A stretch of DNA of 64,000 nucleotides from Kineosporia sp. A_224 (GCF_002198655.1 NZ_MWLN01000199.1:62001-126000), one strand, 5' to 3'; positions 49,077-58,013 are shown, counted from the first letter of the stretch. The notes: generated by a model from the sequence alone, not told the origin. Numbers and translations: made by a program.

Positions 49077-50909
49077 CTAGAACGGTGGCGGCTCGTCCTC
49101 CGCGGGCGGTGCCTCGGGCGGGCAAGCGTGCGGGAGGTGGGTGCGGGGCAGCGGGACGTGAGGGAGCGCGGTGTAGGCGCGTCCGGTGCGGGTGGTCCAG
49201 GTGGTCGTGCCGGGTGGGTCGCCGGGGTTGTCCCGTTGTTCGGGGATGAGCAGCCCGGCGGTCTTGAGCCGATGGCACGCGCGGCAGAGCGGGCGGATAT
49301 TGCACTCACACGTGGGTCCGCCTTCTGCGAAGGGCTTCTGGTGGTCCGCGTCGCAGCGCCAGGACGCCTTGCTGCACAGCGGAGCGGTGCAGGTCGGGAA
49401 CGCGTGCTCCACCAACAGCTTCAGTCGTTCGCTCGCGACGTACCCCGGGCTGAAGGTGTTCTTCCCGACCCCGAGGACGGTGCCGTGCTCGCCGTCGACG
49501 ACCAGGCACCGGAAGACGCCGTTCGTGACGAGGTCGCGGACAGCGTCGGCGGGGATCGGGCCGTAGCCCTGCAGGGTGCCGGGGTCGTTCACCAGCCCCA
49601 TGAGGGTCTCGGCGGAGACGGTGACGTTCACGCTGACGTGGACGTCCGGCCAGGTCGTGGTGAACCACTCCGGCGCGGACGGCTCGTCGGTGCTGCCGTT
49701 CGGGTCGGCGGCGGCGGCGGGCGTGGCGGCCGTCGGCGCACTGGTGTCGGTCGGGACGCAGCCGGCCGGGACCGGGAGGACGTCGGCGGGGACCGGGAGG
49801 TAGCCGCTGGTGCAGCCGGTGACGAACAGGTCGTGCCGGAGCTGGTCCAGGGTCCGCGGGTCGCCGTTGGCTCTCAGGTAGCGGGCGGCGGCGTCGAGGC
49901 CGTTGTAGGCGGCGGTGATCGCCTCACCGGGGCCGACCGCGGTGAACAGGGCGGCGCCGTCGTCGGTGGTCTGGATGCTGACCCGGCGGCCCTTGCGGTT
50001 GCGCTCGCGGCGCTTGGCCTCGGCGTCGGCGTCGACCGCGAGGACCGCAGCGGTGAGGGCCTTCTCGAACCGGTGGGTGCCGCCGTCCAGCACACCCGGC
50101 GTCGCGTACACGAGGGCCTCCACCGCTTGTGCGGCCTCGGGTGTCAGGGCCCGGGTACGGCCCAGGACGAGACGCAGCCGGGGCCAGTCCACCCGGCCCG
50201 CCTGCAGCGCCTGCGCGGTGAGCGGCAGCTTCTCGTCGATGATCATGGCCTGGGCAGCCTCGACGAGGTAGTCGGCCCTGCTCAGCGTGATCCCGGCAGC
50301 ACAGGCGATCTCCACGGCGACGGAGCCATCGACCAGGGCGTCCTCGTGGTCCATCTGCGTGCGCCCCGACCGGGCCTTGCGGGGCAGCGACGGGGTGTTC
50401 CCGGTCCGGGCGGTGACGATCCGCTCGGCGTGGGCGACCTGCAACCAGAGTGTGCAGTTCTCCAGCCGGCGCAGGGCCGCGGCGCCGGAGAGCGACGCGT
50501 CCTGCAGCACGTCGACGAACCCCTCCACGGCAGCCTGCTGCGCGGTCCACGCCTGCGCTCCGCCAAGCACCTCCAATGCCGCTGCGAGCGACTCGAGCCC
50601 GGGCGACCCGTCGAGTGCCGCCCGCCGATCGACCGCGTCCCGCCGGTCGTCCGCGGCGATCTGCGCGTACAGCTCGGCGAGCTCTGCGTCCCAGTCCTGC
50701 TGCGCCGCAACCGGATCCACCCACCACTCGTCGACCAGCCGCTCCGCGTGAGCGTCGGCGAGCGCCCGCTGCAGTTCCTCGTCCGCTCCGGGGCAGGCCG
50801 CCAGATCCGCTGCACTCCAACGGATCTCGCCACCGAGCGGGTCGACCGGCAGGTCGTCGTCGGCGACGTCGATCACATCGCCGACCTTGGTCGAAAGCCT
50901 CACCGTCAT
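49077..50909 (-). CDS. DUF222 and HNH endonuclease domain protein (13E12-repeat type)
   Basis: A 610-residue protein with a long helical DUF222 region (about residues 120-430) and a C-terminal HNH nuclease: CDADHQKPFAEGGPTCECN followed by PLCRACHRLKTAG, holding the HNH histidines and zinc cysteines. The family is multi-copy in mycobacteria and related actinomycetes, often mobile and DNA-damage inducible. ATG 50909 lies six bases after a TAGGAT -10 box (50916-50921, minus strand), so it is probably leaderless, and a perfect LexA box overlaps the -35 region. The C-terminus is Pro-rich. Confidence 0.92.
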   Translation of the reverse strand: MTVRLSTKVGDVIDVADDDLPVDPLGGEIRWSAADLAACPGADEELQRALADAHAERLVDEWWVDPVAAQQDWDAELAELYAQIAADDRRDAVDRRAALDGSPGLESLAAALEVLGGAQAWTAQQAAVEGFVDVLQDASLSGAAALRRLENCTLWLQVAHAERIVTARTGNTPSLPRKARSGRTQMDHEDALVDGSVAVEIACAAGITLSRADYLVEAAQAMIIDEKLPLTAQALQAGRVDWPRLRLVLGRTRALTPEAAQAVEALVYATPGVLDGGTHRFEKALTAAVLAVDADAEAKRRERNRKGRRVSIQTTDDGAALFTAVGPGEAITAAYNGLDAAARYLRANGDPRTLDQLRHDLFVTGCTSGYLPVPADVLPVPAGCVPTDTSAPTAATPAAAADPNGSTDEPSAPEWFTTTWPDVHVSVNVTVSAETLMGLVNDPGTLQGYGPIPADAVRDLVTNGVFRCLVVDGEHGTVLGVGKNTFSPGYVASERLKLLVEHAFPTCTAPLCSKASWRCDADHQKPFAEGGPTCECNIRPLCRACHRLKTAGLLIPEQRDNPGDPPGTTTWTTRTGRAYTALPHVPLPRTHLPHACPPEAPPAEDEPPPF

Positions 50910-50940
50910 GATCCGATCCTAGCGCAGATCGAGCCAGGAA

Positions 50941-50956
50941 TCGAACATGGGTTCGA
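50941..50956. promoter_or_regulatory. LexA (SOS) box upstream of the HNH nuclease
   Basis: TCGAACATGGGTTCGA matches the mycobacterial SOS box TCGAAC-n4-GTTCGA exactly. It covers the -35 position relative to the TAGGAT box of the nuclease gene, so LexA would repress the gene until DNA damage. Confidence 0.8.
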
Positions 50957-51001
50957 ATGAGAATGGTTGCGACGTAACGAGATCGCCCCGCAACGGGTCG
51001 G

Positions 51002-51361
51002 CTACGGTCGCTCTGTCGCGTCCACGTCCGCAACAACCAGTCGTCCCTCGAGCACCGCGAGCGGCCGCACCGTCAACGCCCGCTCGGCCGGCCCGAGCAG
51101 CACCTCGCCGGTCCGCAGGTCGAACTCGCTCCCGTGACAGTTACAGGCCAGCACATACCCGTCGAAGACCTCGCCGTCGGCACCGAACGGGCACGCCGCG
51201 TGGGTGCACTCGTCGTCGACCGCGACCCACCCGCCCTCGTGCCGGACGACCGTCACGGGCAGCCCGTCGAGCTCGGCGGAGACGACCGTCCCGACCGACG
51301 CCGACGTGTCGACGTCCGCCACCGCCGTCCGGCCGGCACCGCCACCAGGCAGGGCGCTCAC
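51002..51361 (-). CDS. Rieske [2Fe-2S] ferredoxin
   Basis: A 119-residue Rieske protein. The cluster ligands are in CTHAACPFG (CxH) and ACNCHGSEFDLRTG (CxxH), about 20 residues apart. There is no membrane anchor, so it should be a soluble ferredoxin. GTG 51361 overlaps the P450 stop codon by four bases, so it is the probable electron donor of that P450. A reductase gene is not present nearby. Confidence 0.93.
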   Translation of the reverse strand: MSALPGGGAGRTAVADVDTSASVGTVVSAELDGLPVTVVRHEGGWVAVDDECTHAACPFGADGEVFDGYVLACNCHGSEFDLRTGEVLLGPAERALTVRPLAVLEGRLVVADVDATERP

Positions 51362-52614
51362 GCGTCCCACGCCAGCGGCAGCGTCGTCGCCCCGCGGGTC
51401 GCCCAGCCGTGCACGACGGGCTCGACGTCCGGGTCGAGACGCAGGTTGGGCAGCCGGGCGAACATCTCCTCGAGCACGACCTGGCCGAGCACCTTGGCGA
51501 CCGAGTTCCCGATGCAGAAGTGCGTGCCGTAGCCGAACGCGACGTGCGTCCGGGCCGGGCGGTCGAGGTCGAACTCGTCGGGGCGGTCGGGCCACCGCTC
51601 AGGATCCCGGTTGGCCGAGCCGATCATCAGCCCGACCTCGGTGCCGGCCGGGAACCGCAGGCCGCCGAGGACGGCGTCCGACACCGTCACCTTCTCGGTG
51701 ATCCCGAAGGGCGACAGCCAGCGCAGCCCCTCCTCGACGCAGCGTGCGACCCAGGCCGCCGGGTCGGTGCGCAGCCGGTCGGCCTGACCGCCCGCCCCCG
51801 GCGCGGCGTCGGGCCGCCCGAGGACGCCGAGCAGGGTGTTCGCGGCGCCGTGCGCGGGCTCCTGGAACCCGCCGACCACGAGCACGCCGATGCTGCCGAT
51901 GAGGTCCTCGACAGGGCGGACCTGCCCCTCCGGCAGCCCGTCGTGGAGCATGTGCGACAGCGCGCTGCCGTCCGGGGCGGCGGCGAGCGCGCCGAGCCGC
52001 CCGTCGAGGTACGCGAGCAGGTCCGTCTTCGCCCGGCGTCCGCGCTCGGCGACGTCGGAGCTGCGGCCGAAGTCGACGAGGTAGGCGGCGTAGTCGTGGA
52101 ACCAGCGGCCCAGGGTCGCGTCGTCGACGTCCGTGAACCCGAGGACGTCGCCCACGGCGCGCTGGCTGATCGGCTCCAGGAGGGCGGACGTCGCCTCGCA
52201 GCGCCCGAGCGGCGCGACGGCGTCGACGTACCGTGCCGCGGTCGCGCGCAGCAGGGTCTCCCGGTACCCGGCGACGGCGCGCGGCCGGAACGGCGGGTTG
52301 ATCGCGTTGCGCAGGTCCCGGTGCGCGGACCCGTTGAGGCTGATGACGTTCGGCTCGCCGTAGACGTCGTTGAAGATGCCCTTCGCCGGTTCGAAGACGG
52401 TGTCGTCCACCCCGGCCTGCTCGCACAGCGCGTACGTGGTGACGAGCACCCGGCCCGACGCGGGCACGTACGCGACGGGCGCGTTCTCGCGCAGCCAGGC
52501 GTACGTCGGGTACGGGTCGGCCTCGAGCACCTCGAGCGAGAGGTCGACGACGACGTCCGTGGCGAGGTCGCTGCCGGGCGTGCGGTCGACGTGCAGGGGC
52601 AGGGGAGCGGTCAC
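51358..52614 (-). CDS. Cytochrome P450
   Basis: A 418-residue class I-type bacterial P450. The ExxR motif is EEGLRW, the heme loop is FGYGTHFCIG with Cys367 as thiolate ligand, and the I-helix reads VVGGFQEPAHGAAN. The I-helix position usually occupied by an acid-Thr pair is E252-P253, so oxygen activation may differ. PFRPRAVAGYRE and SANRDPERW are ordinary P450 landmarks. Substrate is unknown. GTG 52614 starts the gene; the Rieske ferredoxin gene overlaps its 3' end. Confidence 0.93.
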   Translation of the reverse strand: MTAPLPLHVDRTPGSDLATDVVVDLSLEVLEADPYPTYAWLRENAPVAYVPASGRVLVTTYALCEQAGVDDTVFEPAKGIFNDVYGEPNVISLNGSAHRDLRNAINPPFRPRAVAGYRETLLRATAARYVDAVAPLGRCEATSALLEPISQRAVGDVLGFTDVDDATLGRWFHDYAAYLVDFGRSSDVAERGRRAKTDLLAYLDGRLGALAAAPDGSALSHMLHDGLPEGQVRPVEDLIGSIGVLVVGGFQEPAHGAANTLLGVLGRPDAAPGAGGQADRLRTDPAAWVARCVEEGLRWLSPFGITEKVTVSDAVLGGLRFPAGTEVGLMIGSANRDPERWPDRPDEFDLDRPARTHVAFGYGTHFCIGNSVAKVLGQVVLEEMFARLPNLRLDPDVEPVVHGWATRGATTLPLAWDA

Positions 52615-52714
52615 GCGGCGATGCTGCCAGAGCGGACGTCGCGTGCCCAGGGTCGTGCGGGCGGATCGGTCGTGCGGGCGGATCGGCCGTGCGGATGGTC
52701 AGCCGTGCGGACGG

Positions 52715-53023
52715 TCAGGCGCGGCGGCGGCGCCGGGCCGCGCCGCCGCCGCGGCCGGAGCTGCCGAAGATCATGGACACCCCGACCATGAAGCCGAAGT
52801 CGTACCAGCCGCCGTTGTTGCGCACCTCGTAGATGCCCACGCCGTCCTTGAACAGCGAGACGACGAACGTCACCGGGCTGATGAACCCGTGCCACAGCCC
52901 GAGCCAGAAGCCCGCGGCGTCCGGTCCGGCGACCGAGGCCGTGTTCGGGCCGGCCGCGCAGGCGGTGAGCGCGAGCGCGCCGACGATCAGTGCGAGGGCG
53001 ATCCCGATGCGCCTCATGGTCAT
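52715..53023 (-). CDS. Small conserved lipoprotein
   Basis: A 102-residue protein with an N-terminal signal and lipobox LTAC. The mature part has GFWLGLWHGFISPVTFVVSLF, IYEVRNNGGWYDFGFMVG and a Gly/Arg-rich tail. Similar short lipoproteins are widespread but uncharacterised. The first ATG is at 53023, with a second at 53017. It stands between the P450 and an oxidoreductase gene without clear functional ties. Confidence 0.78.
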   Translation of the reverse strand: MTMRRIGIALALIVGALALTACAAGPNTASVAGPDAAGFWLGLWHGFISPVTFVVSLFKDGVGIYEVRNNGGWYDFGFMVGVSMIFGSSGRGGGAARRRRRA

Positions 53024-53129
53024 CCCGCTTCCCGTGGCCGCGGTCGGGCGCCGGCGTGGCGTCCCGGGCCGGCCACCCCACCAGCCAACGCCACCGCGGG
53101 CCGGCCGGCGCGGTGCGGACGTCCCGCGG

Positions 53130-53801
53130 TCACGATGCGGCGACGAGCACCCGGCTGCCCGCGCCGTCCGACAGGGCCGTGGCGACCAGCAGGTCGGCGA
53201 CGTCCTCCCGGGAGACCCTGGGGTTGCCGCGCAGCGGGCGACCGGTCGCGTCGGCGGGCAGACCGGTGCCCGGGGCGTCCGTGAGTGTCACGGCGCGGAC
53301 GACGGTGACGGGCAGGTGCCCGGCGAGGGCGAGCCGCTCGGCACGGTCGAGGTTCTCGTACGAGTGCCGCAGGGCGCTGAGCCGGACGACGAGGCGGAAG
53401 ACCGCGGGGAGCGCCGGGCGGCTGTCGCCCGCGCCGAAGGCGCTCAGCAGGACGAGCCGCGGCGCCCCGGGGGCGGCGGCCAGGACCGCCGACACCGCGG
53501 TCGGGACGACGTCCGCGGGGCCGTCGAGGCCCTTGAACGGGTTGCCCGCGCGGTACCGGACGCCGACCGCGCTGACGACGGCCGTGCTGCCGTCGAGCGC
53601 CGTCCGCATCGCCGCACCGTCGTCGAGGGTGCCGCGGACGACGGTGAGGCCGGGGGCGGCGGCGAGGTCCGCGGGCAGCCGGGCCGGGTCGCGGACCAGG
53701 GCGACGACGCGGACGCCGCGGGCCAGGGCGCGCCGGGCGACCAGGGAGCCGACCTTGCCGGTCGCGCCGAGGACGGTGATCTGGTGGGTGGTGCCGGTCA
53801 T
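53130..53801 (-). CDS. NAD(P)-binding NmrA/SDR-like oxidoreductase
   Basis: A 223-residue Rossmann protein of the NmrA-like atypical SDR group. The cofactor motif VLGATGKVGSLVARRAL starts at residue 9, with RDPARLPADL in the position of the 2'-phosphate contact and SAFGAG near the middle. It lacks a canonical YxxxK. It could be an NAD(P)H-dependent quinone or stress-related oxidoreductase. ATG 53801 has a promoter with a 19-bp spacer under control of the divergent MerR regulator. Confidence 0.85.
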   Translation of the reverse strand: MTGTTHQITVLGATGKVGSLVARRALARGVRVVALVRDPARLPADLAAAPGLTVVRGTLDDGAAMRTALDGSTAVVSAVGVRYRAGNPFKGLDGPADVVPTAVSAVLAAAPGAPRLVLLSAFGAGDSRPALPAVFRLVVRLSALRHSYENLDRAERLALAGHLPVTVVRAVTLTDAPGTGLPADATGRPLRGNPRVSREDVADLLVATALSDGAGSRVLVAAS

Positions 53802-53850
53802 GGCTGCTCCAGGTGGGTGCGGGCCGCCGCTGCTCGGCGGGCTTGCAGCC

Positions 53851-53881
53851 AGGGCACACCTTCGAGTTGACTCGAAGTCAA
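53851..53881 (-). promoter_or_regulatory. MerR-type promoter with palindromic 19-bp spacer
   Basis: On the minus strand TTGACT (53876-53881) and TGCCCT (53851-53856) are separated by 19 bases. The spacer contains the palindrome seen on the plus strand as CTTCGAGTTGACTCGAAG at 53860-53877. An over-long spacer with a central dyad is characteristic of promoters activated by MerR proteins, here for the NmrA-like gene. Confidence 0.7.
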
Positions 53882-53901
53882 GCCGTGCCCGAGGAGGTCC
53901 C

Positions 53902-54336
53902 GTGACCGAGCCCGACGCCGTCCCCGACCTGCCCTGGACCGTGGCGGCGTTCGCCGCCCGCAGCGGCGTGCCCCCGACGACGCTGCGGTACTGGGACGAC
54001 GAGGGGCTGCTCCCCGCCCACCGGCTCGACAACGGCCACCGCCGCTACGGCCCGGACGACCTGCCGCGCCTGGAGATGGTGCGGATGTGCCAGGGCCTCG
54101 GCTGCACGATGGACGAGGTGCGGCTCGTCCTCGACGCGCCCGACCCCGCCGCGCGGGCCCGGTTCGCGGCGGAGAAGCTGCCCGAGGTGCTCGGGCGGAT
54201 CGAGCTGCTCCGGGTCGCGGCCGATGTCCTGCGGCACGTCGCGGTGTGCGAGCACACGGACGCGACGTCGTGCGGCGCGTGGATGCGCTCGGTGCTCGAA
54301 CCGCCGGGGGAGCGGCCGGACCTCAGGGCAGGGTGA
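53902..54336 (+). CDS. MerR family transcriptional regulator
   Basis: A 144-residue regulator: N-terminal winged helix [26 protein letters not shown] with [11 protein letters not shown], then a dimerisation helix. Two cysteines occur late ([11 protein letters not shown]), so thiol or metal sensing is conceivable but unproven. GTG 53902 follows GAGGAGG with four bases spacing. Divergent from the NmrA-like gene it probably activates. The 3' end overlaps the convergent map gene by 14 bases. Confidence 0.93.
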   Translation: MTEPDAVPDLPWTVAAFAARSGVPPTTLRYWDDEGLLPAHRLDNGHRRYGPDDLPRLEMVRMCQGLGCTMDEVRLVLDAPDPAARARFAAEKLPEVLGRIELLRVAADVLRHVAVCEHTDATSCGAWMRSVLEPPGERPDLRAG

Positions 54337-55219
54337 GGATCTCGGCGCCGGTCTCGGTGACGAGCACCGTGTGCTCGAACTGCGCGGACCGCTTGCGGTC
54401 CTTGGTGACGACGGTCCAGCCGTCGGCCCACATGTCCCACTCGAAGGTGCCGAGCGTCAGCATCGGCTCGACGGTGAAGGTCATGCCGGGCTCGATGACC
54501 GTCGCGTGGTCCGGGGCCGCGTCGTAGTGCGGGACGACGAGGCCCGAGTGGAACGCCGTCCCGATGCCGTGGCCGGTGAAGTCGCGCACGACGCCGTACC
54601 CGAAGCGCTTCGCGTACGCCTCGATGACCCGGCCGATGACGTTCACCTGCCGCCCCGGGGCGATCGCCTTGATGCCGCGCATCATCGCCTCGTGCGTGCG
54701 CTCGACGAGCAGCCGGGACTCCTCGTCGACGTCGCCGACGAGGTAGGTCGCGTCGGTGTCGCCGTGCACGCCGAGGCCGTCGACGGTGAGGAAGGCGGTG
54801 ATGTCGATGTTGACGATGTCGCCGTCCTGCAGGACGGTCGAGTCCGGGATCCCGTGGCAGATGACCTCGTTGACGCTGGTGCACAACGACTTCGGGAAGC
54901 TGCGGTAGCCGAGCGTCGACGGGTACGCGTGGTGGTCGAGGAGGTACTCGTGGCCGATCCGGTCGAGCTCGTCGGTCGTCACACCGGGGGTGATCGCCTT
55001 CGCGACCTCGGCCATCGCACGGGCCGCGAGCCGGCCCGCCTCGCGCATCGCCGCGATCGTCGCGGCGTCCTTGACCTCCGGGCCGGTGTAGCGGGCGGGG
55101 GAGGGCCTGTCCACGTACTCGGGCCGGGGGATGGACGCCGGGACGGGGCGCCGGGGGCTGACCTGCCCGGGCTCGAGGGTGCCGATGGGCGCGACGGAGC
55201 CGCCGGTGGTCGTGGACAT
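54323..55219 (-). CDS. map: Methionine aminopeptidase, type I
   Basis: A 298-residue metalloprotease removing initiator methionine from new proteins. After a 48-residue N-terminal extension containing the PxPxY-like [15 protein letters not shown] segment seen in actinobacterial MapA, the core carries [48 protein letters not shown] and VEPMLTLG, holding the five metal ligands. ATG 55219 lies seven bases after TAGACT (55227-55232, minus strand), suggesting a leaderless message. Confidence 0.95.
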   Translation of the reverse strand: MSTTTGGSVAPIGTLEPGQVSPRRPVPASIPRPEYVDRPSPARYTGPEVKDAATIAAMREAGRLAARAMAEVAKAITPGVTTDELDRIGHEYLLDHHAYPSTLGYRSFPKSLCTSVNEVICHGIPDSTVLQDGDIVNIDITAFLTVDGLGVHGDTDATYLVGDVDEESRLLVERTHEAMMRGIKAIAPGRQVNVIGRVIEAYAKRFGYGVVRDFTGHGIGTAFHSGLVVPHYDAAPDHATVIEPGMTFTVEPMLTLGTFEWDMWADGWTVVTKDRKRSAQFEHTVLVTETGAEILTLP

Positions 55220-55305
55220 GGCGTCGAGTCTACGGTCGGTGCGCCCGTGACTCGCGTCGGCGGCTCGCCTTGACGGGGATGTGTGACGGGGCGACCCTGT
55301 GGCCC

Positions 55306-55572
55306 GTGGCCCACCCGCCGCCCTCCGAGCCCGACCAGCCCGCGCCGTCCACGGGCCGCCCCCCGCTGCCCCGTGCCGACCGGATCACCGCGGCCGACCG
55401 GCTGCGGAGCGGGCTGCGCCGATCGGTGGCGCGGGTGCGCTGCCGGTTCGGGCTCCACGACTGGGCCTACCGGCGCAACCCGGACGTCGGCGGGGCCTCG
55501 GCCGTGTTCCACCAGTGCCGGCGCTGCGGGCGCGAGTACTCGCCGCCCGACCCGCGGCAGACCTGGTTCTGA
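55306..55572 (+). CDS. Small cysteine-containing protein
   Basis: An 88-residue protein from GTG 55306 (the frame also offers ATG 55279 and TTG 55270). The first half is Pro/Arg-rich; the second half has [15 protein letters not shown] and [14 protein letters not shown], a short CxxC motif that could bind zinc with the earlier Cys and His. Function is unknown. It sits between the divergent map gene and the convergent chaA gene. Confidence 0.65.
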   Translation: MAHPPPSEPDQPAPSTGRPPLPRADRITAADRLRSGLRRSVARVRCRFGLHDWAYRRNPDVGGASAVFHQCRRCGREYSPPDPRQTWF

Positions 55573-55592
55573 CGCGTCCCGGGCCTCGCGGA

Positions 55593-56723
55593 TCAGGGGC
55601 TGACGGCGAGGAACAGGAACGCGGCGAGCAGCACGAGGTGGACGGCGGCCTGCAGCCGGGTCGCCCGGCCCGGGACGACGGTGAGCACCGCCGCGACGAT
55701 GGTCACCGCGAGCAGGGTGATCTGGGTCGGGTCGAGGCCGAGCAGGAGCGGGCCGTCGAGCCAGATCGAGGCCACGGCGATCGCCGGGATCGTCAGGCCG
55801 ATGCTCGCCATCGCCGAGCCGAGCGCGAGGTTGAGGCTGATCTGGATCCGCTCGCGCTGCGCCGCCCGGACGGCCGCCAGGGTCTCGGGCAGGAGGACGA
55901 GCAGGGCGATGACGACGCCGACGAACGACGGCGGGAACCCGACGCCCGCGACGGCCTTCTCGATCGCCGGCGACTCGACCTTCGCGAGCCCGACGACCGC
56001 GACGAGCGAGGCGAGGAGCAGCCCGAGGCTGATGTACGCCGTCCGGTTCGTCGGCGGGTCGGCGTGGACGTCCTCGTCGAGGGTGCCCGAGCCGTCCGTG
56101 GCCACGGGGAGGAAGAAGTCGCGGTGCCGCACCGTCTGGGTGAGCACGAACGCGATCCAGAGGGTGAGCGAGGCGATGGCCGCGAACACGAGCTGGCCGG
56201 ACGAGAGCTCCGGGCCGGGCCGGCTCGTCGTGAAGGTGGGGAGGACGAGGCAGAGCGTCGCGAGCGTCACGACGGTCGCGAGCGCGCCGCCGGTGCCCTC
56301 GGCGTTGAACGCCGGGATGCCGTGGCGCAGCGCCCCGACGAGCAGGGAGACGCCGACGATGCCGTTGACGGTGATCATCACGGCGGCGAAGACGGTGTCC
56401 CGGGCGAGGGACTGGGTCTCCGGCCCGCCGGAGATCATGAGCGTGAGGATGAGCGCGACCTCGATGACCGTCACGGCGACGGCGAGCACGAGCGACCCGA
56501 ACGGCTCGCCGACCCGGTGCGCGACGACCTCGGCGTGGTGGACGGCGGCGAGCACGGCCGCACCGAGGACGACCGCGACGAGCGTCACGACGACGGCCCC
56601 TGTGGTGCCGTCGAACTTTCGGCCCCAGGTGAGGGCGAGGACGACGACCGCGAGCGGCGGGACCACGGTCGTCCAGGTCAGGGCGGGCAGACGGGAGCGG
56701 GTCGCGCGGGTGTCGGTGGTCAT
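55593..56723 (-). CDS. chaA: Calcium/cation:proton antiporter ChaA
   Basis: A 376-residue CaCA-superfamily antiporter with about 11 hydrophobic helices. The two alpha repeats are visible: AEVVAHRVGEPFGSLVLAVAVTVIEVALI and, in the second half, ALGSAMASIGLTIPAIAVAS, preceded by the loop LLPETLAAVRAA. ChaA exports Ca2+, Na+ or K+ in exchange for protons. ATG 56723 is chosen after GGTGGGG; the frame opens at 56735. Convergent with the small cysteine protein gene. Confidence 0.92.
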   Translation of the reverse strand: MTTDTRATRSRLPALTWTTVVPPLAVVVLALTWGRKFDGTTGAVVVTLVAVVLGAAVLAAVHHAEVVAHRVGEPFGSLVLAVAVTVIEVALILTLMISGGPETQSLARDTVFAAVMITVNGIVGVSLLVGALRHGIPAFNAEGTGGALATVVTLATLCLVLPTFTTSRPGPELSSGQLVFAAIASLTLWIAFVLTQTVRHRDFFLPVATDGSGTLDEDVHADPPTNRTAYISLGLLLASLVAVVGLAKVESPAIEKAVAGVGFPPSFVGVVIALLVLLPETLAAVRAAQRERIQISLNLALGSAMASIGLTIPAIAVASIWLDGPLLLGLDPTQITLLAVTIVAAVLTVVPGRATRLQAAVHLVLLAAFLFLAVSP

Positions 56724-56792
56724 CCCCACCACCATTTCAGTGCAGATGCCCGTGCGCAGATCGAGATGCCGTCGCCGGGCGGTGATGCATCC

Positions 56793-57161
56793 TCAGCCCG
56801 TCGGGGTGAGAACCTCGATCCGGTTGCCGTTCGGGTCCTCGGTGTAGAACCGCCGCATCCCGGGGAAGTCGTCGTCGAACGTCACCGGTGCGCCCGCCTC
56901 CTCGAGCCGGGCGGCCCAGGCGTCGAGGTCGCCGACGAGGAGCCCCGGGTGCGCCTTGCGCGCCGGCCGGAAGTCCGCCTCCACGCCCAGATGCAGCTCG
57001 ACGCCGTCCCGCCGGAACCAGCAGCCGCCTCGGGCGGCGAGGGCGGGCGGCTTCGGCACCTCCTCGAAGCCGAGGACGCCGAGGTAGAAGGCGCGCAGCG
57101 CGTCCTCGGTGCCGGGCGGGCAGGCGAGCTGGACGTGGTGGACGACGGCGTCCCGGGTCAT
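56793..57161 (-). CDS. VOC family protein (glyoxalase-like)
   Basis: A 122-residue single VOC domain: VVHHVQLACPPGTEDALRAFYLGVLGFEEV at the start, ELHLGVEADFRPARKAHPGLLV in the middle and FYTEDPNGNRIEVL at the end. A pair of metal ligands (His near residue 9 and Glu in IEVL) is present, so it may be an active dioxygenase or glyoxalase-like enzyme. ATG 57161 follows GGAGGCCGCC. Divergent from the membrane protein gene. Confidence 0.88.
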   Translation of the reverse strand: MTRDAVVHHVQLACPPGTEDALRAFYLGVLGFEEVPKPPALAARGGCWFRRDGVELHLGVEADFRPARKAHPGLLVGDLDAWAARLEEAGAPVTFDDDFPGMRRFYTEDPNGNRIEVLTPTG

Positions 57162-57181
57162 GGCGGCCTCCTTCGGTGATG

Positions 57182-57195
57182 TCTTGATGTCAAGA
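57182..57195. promoter_or_regulatory. Palindrome between VOC gene and membrane protein gene
   Basis: TCTTGA-TG-TCAAGA is a perfect 6-base inverted repeat in the 59-base divergent promoter region, the size and kind of a regulator operator. No regulator gene is adjacent, so a regulator elsewhere in the genome would bind it. Confidence 0.5.
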
Positions 57196-57220
57196 TACTC
57201 CGTCGTGCCATGATCTCCCC

Positions 57221-57649
57221 GTGGACGAGGCTCGCGTGCAGACGACTCCCGGTCGTGCGACGCGCTGGTGGGTCGTGCTGCCCTGGGCGGTGGGCGGTCT
57301 CGTGTTCTTCGGGCGGGTCTGGTCGCACTGGCACAGCAGTGACGCATGGGACTGGGTCTCGACGTTCGGGGTGGTCATCATCGTCGCCGGCGTCGTGATG
57401 CTGTGGCGGGGCCCCGGGACGGTGCGCTCCCGCCAGGCCGCGGGGCTGTTCGTGGCCGCCGGCGCACTGATGTGGTTCCTCGATGTCAACGTCGACCGGT
57501 TGGACCCGGGGCAGCCGCATCGCACGTCCTGGCTCCTGCTCACGGTGGCGCTCTTCGGGGGCATCGCCGGGTGCCTGACCGTCGCGTTCGCGCGCGTTCG
57601 GGCCGAGCGCGAGCTCTGGCAACCAACGGGCTTCCTCGGCCGGCAGTGA
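57221..57649 (+). CDS. Membrane protein of unknown function
   Basis: A 142-residue protein with four hydrophobic segments (about residues 17-31, 45-62, 71-86 and 103-123), several tryptophans and a short basic C-terminus. No family is recognised. GTG 57221 is used because conserved-looking hydrophobic sequence begins soon after. The VOC gene starts 13 bases after its stop. Confidence 0.72.
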   Translation: MDEARVQTTPGRATRWWVVLPWAVGGLVFFGRVWSHWHSSDAWDWVSTFGVVIIVAGVVMLWRGPGTVRSRQAAGLFVAAGALMWFLDVNVDRLDPGQPHRTSWLLLTVALFGGIAGCLTVAFARVRAERELWQPTGFLGRQ

Positions 57650-57662
57650 GCAGAATGGCGCC

Positions 57663-58013
57663 ATGGACGACGCCCGCGCCGTAGCCGTTCTCCGCGTCAC
57701 CGACGCCGAGGCCTCCGCCGAGTGGTACCGGCGCCTCGGGTTCACCGAGGAGTTCCGCCACCAGTTCGAGCCGGGGATGCCCTGGTACATCGGGATCCGG
57801 GGCGGGGAGGCCGCCCGGCTGCACCTGTCCGAGCACCGCGGTGACGCCCGTCCGGACACGCTCGTCTACCTCTACGTGCCTGACGTGGACGCCGTCGCCG
57901 CGGCCTGCGGCGTCACGCACATCCACGACAACCCGTGGGCGCGCGAGTTCGAGGTCAAGGACCCCGACGGCAACCGGATCCGGGTGGGGACGGTGCCCGC
58001 GTCGCGTCGGTAG
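57663..58013 (+). CDS. VOC family protein (bleomycin-resistance-like)
   Basis: A 116-residue protein resembling bleomycin-resistance/glyoxalase proteins: VLRVTDAEASAEWYRRLGFTEEFRHQF, LHLSEHRGDARPDTLVYLYV, and EVKDPDGNRIRVG. Such proteins bind and sequester glycopeptide antibiotics or act on small metabolites; resistance is not proven. ATG 57663. The TAG stop is also the first half of a TAGGGT -10 box for the next gene. Confidence 0.85.
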   Translation: MDDARAVAVLRVTDAEASAEWYRRLGFTEEFRHQFEPGMPWYIGIRGGEAARLHLSEHRGDARPDTLVYLYVPDVDAVAAACGVTHIHDNPWAREFEVKDPDGNRIRVGTVPASRR

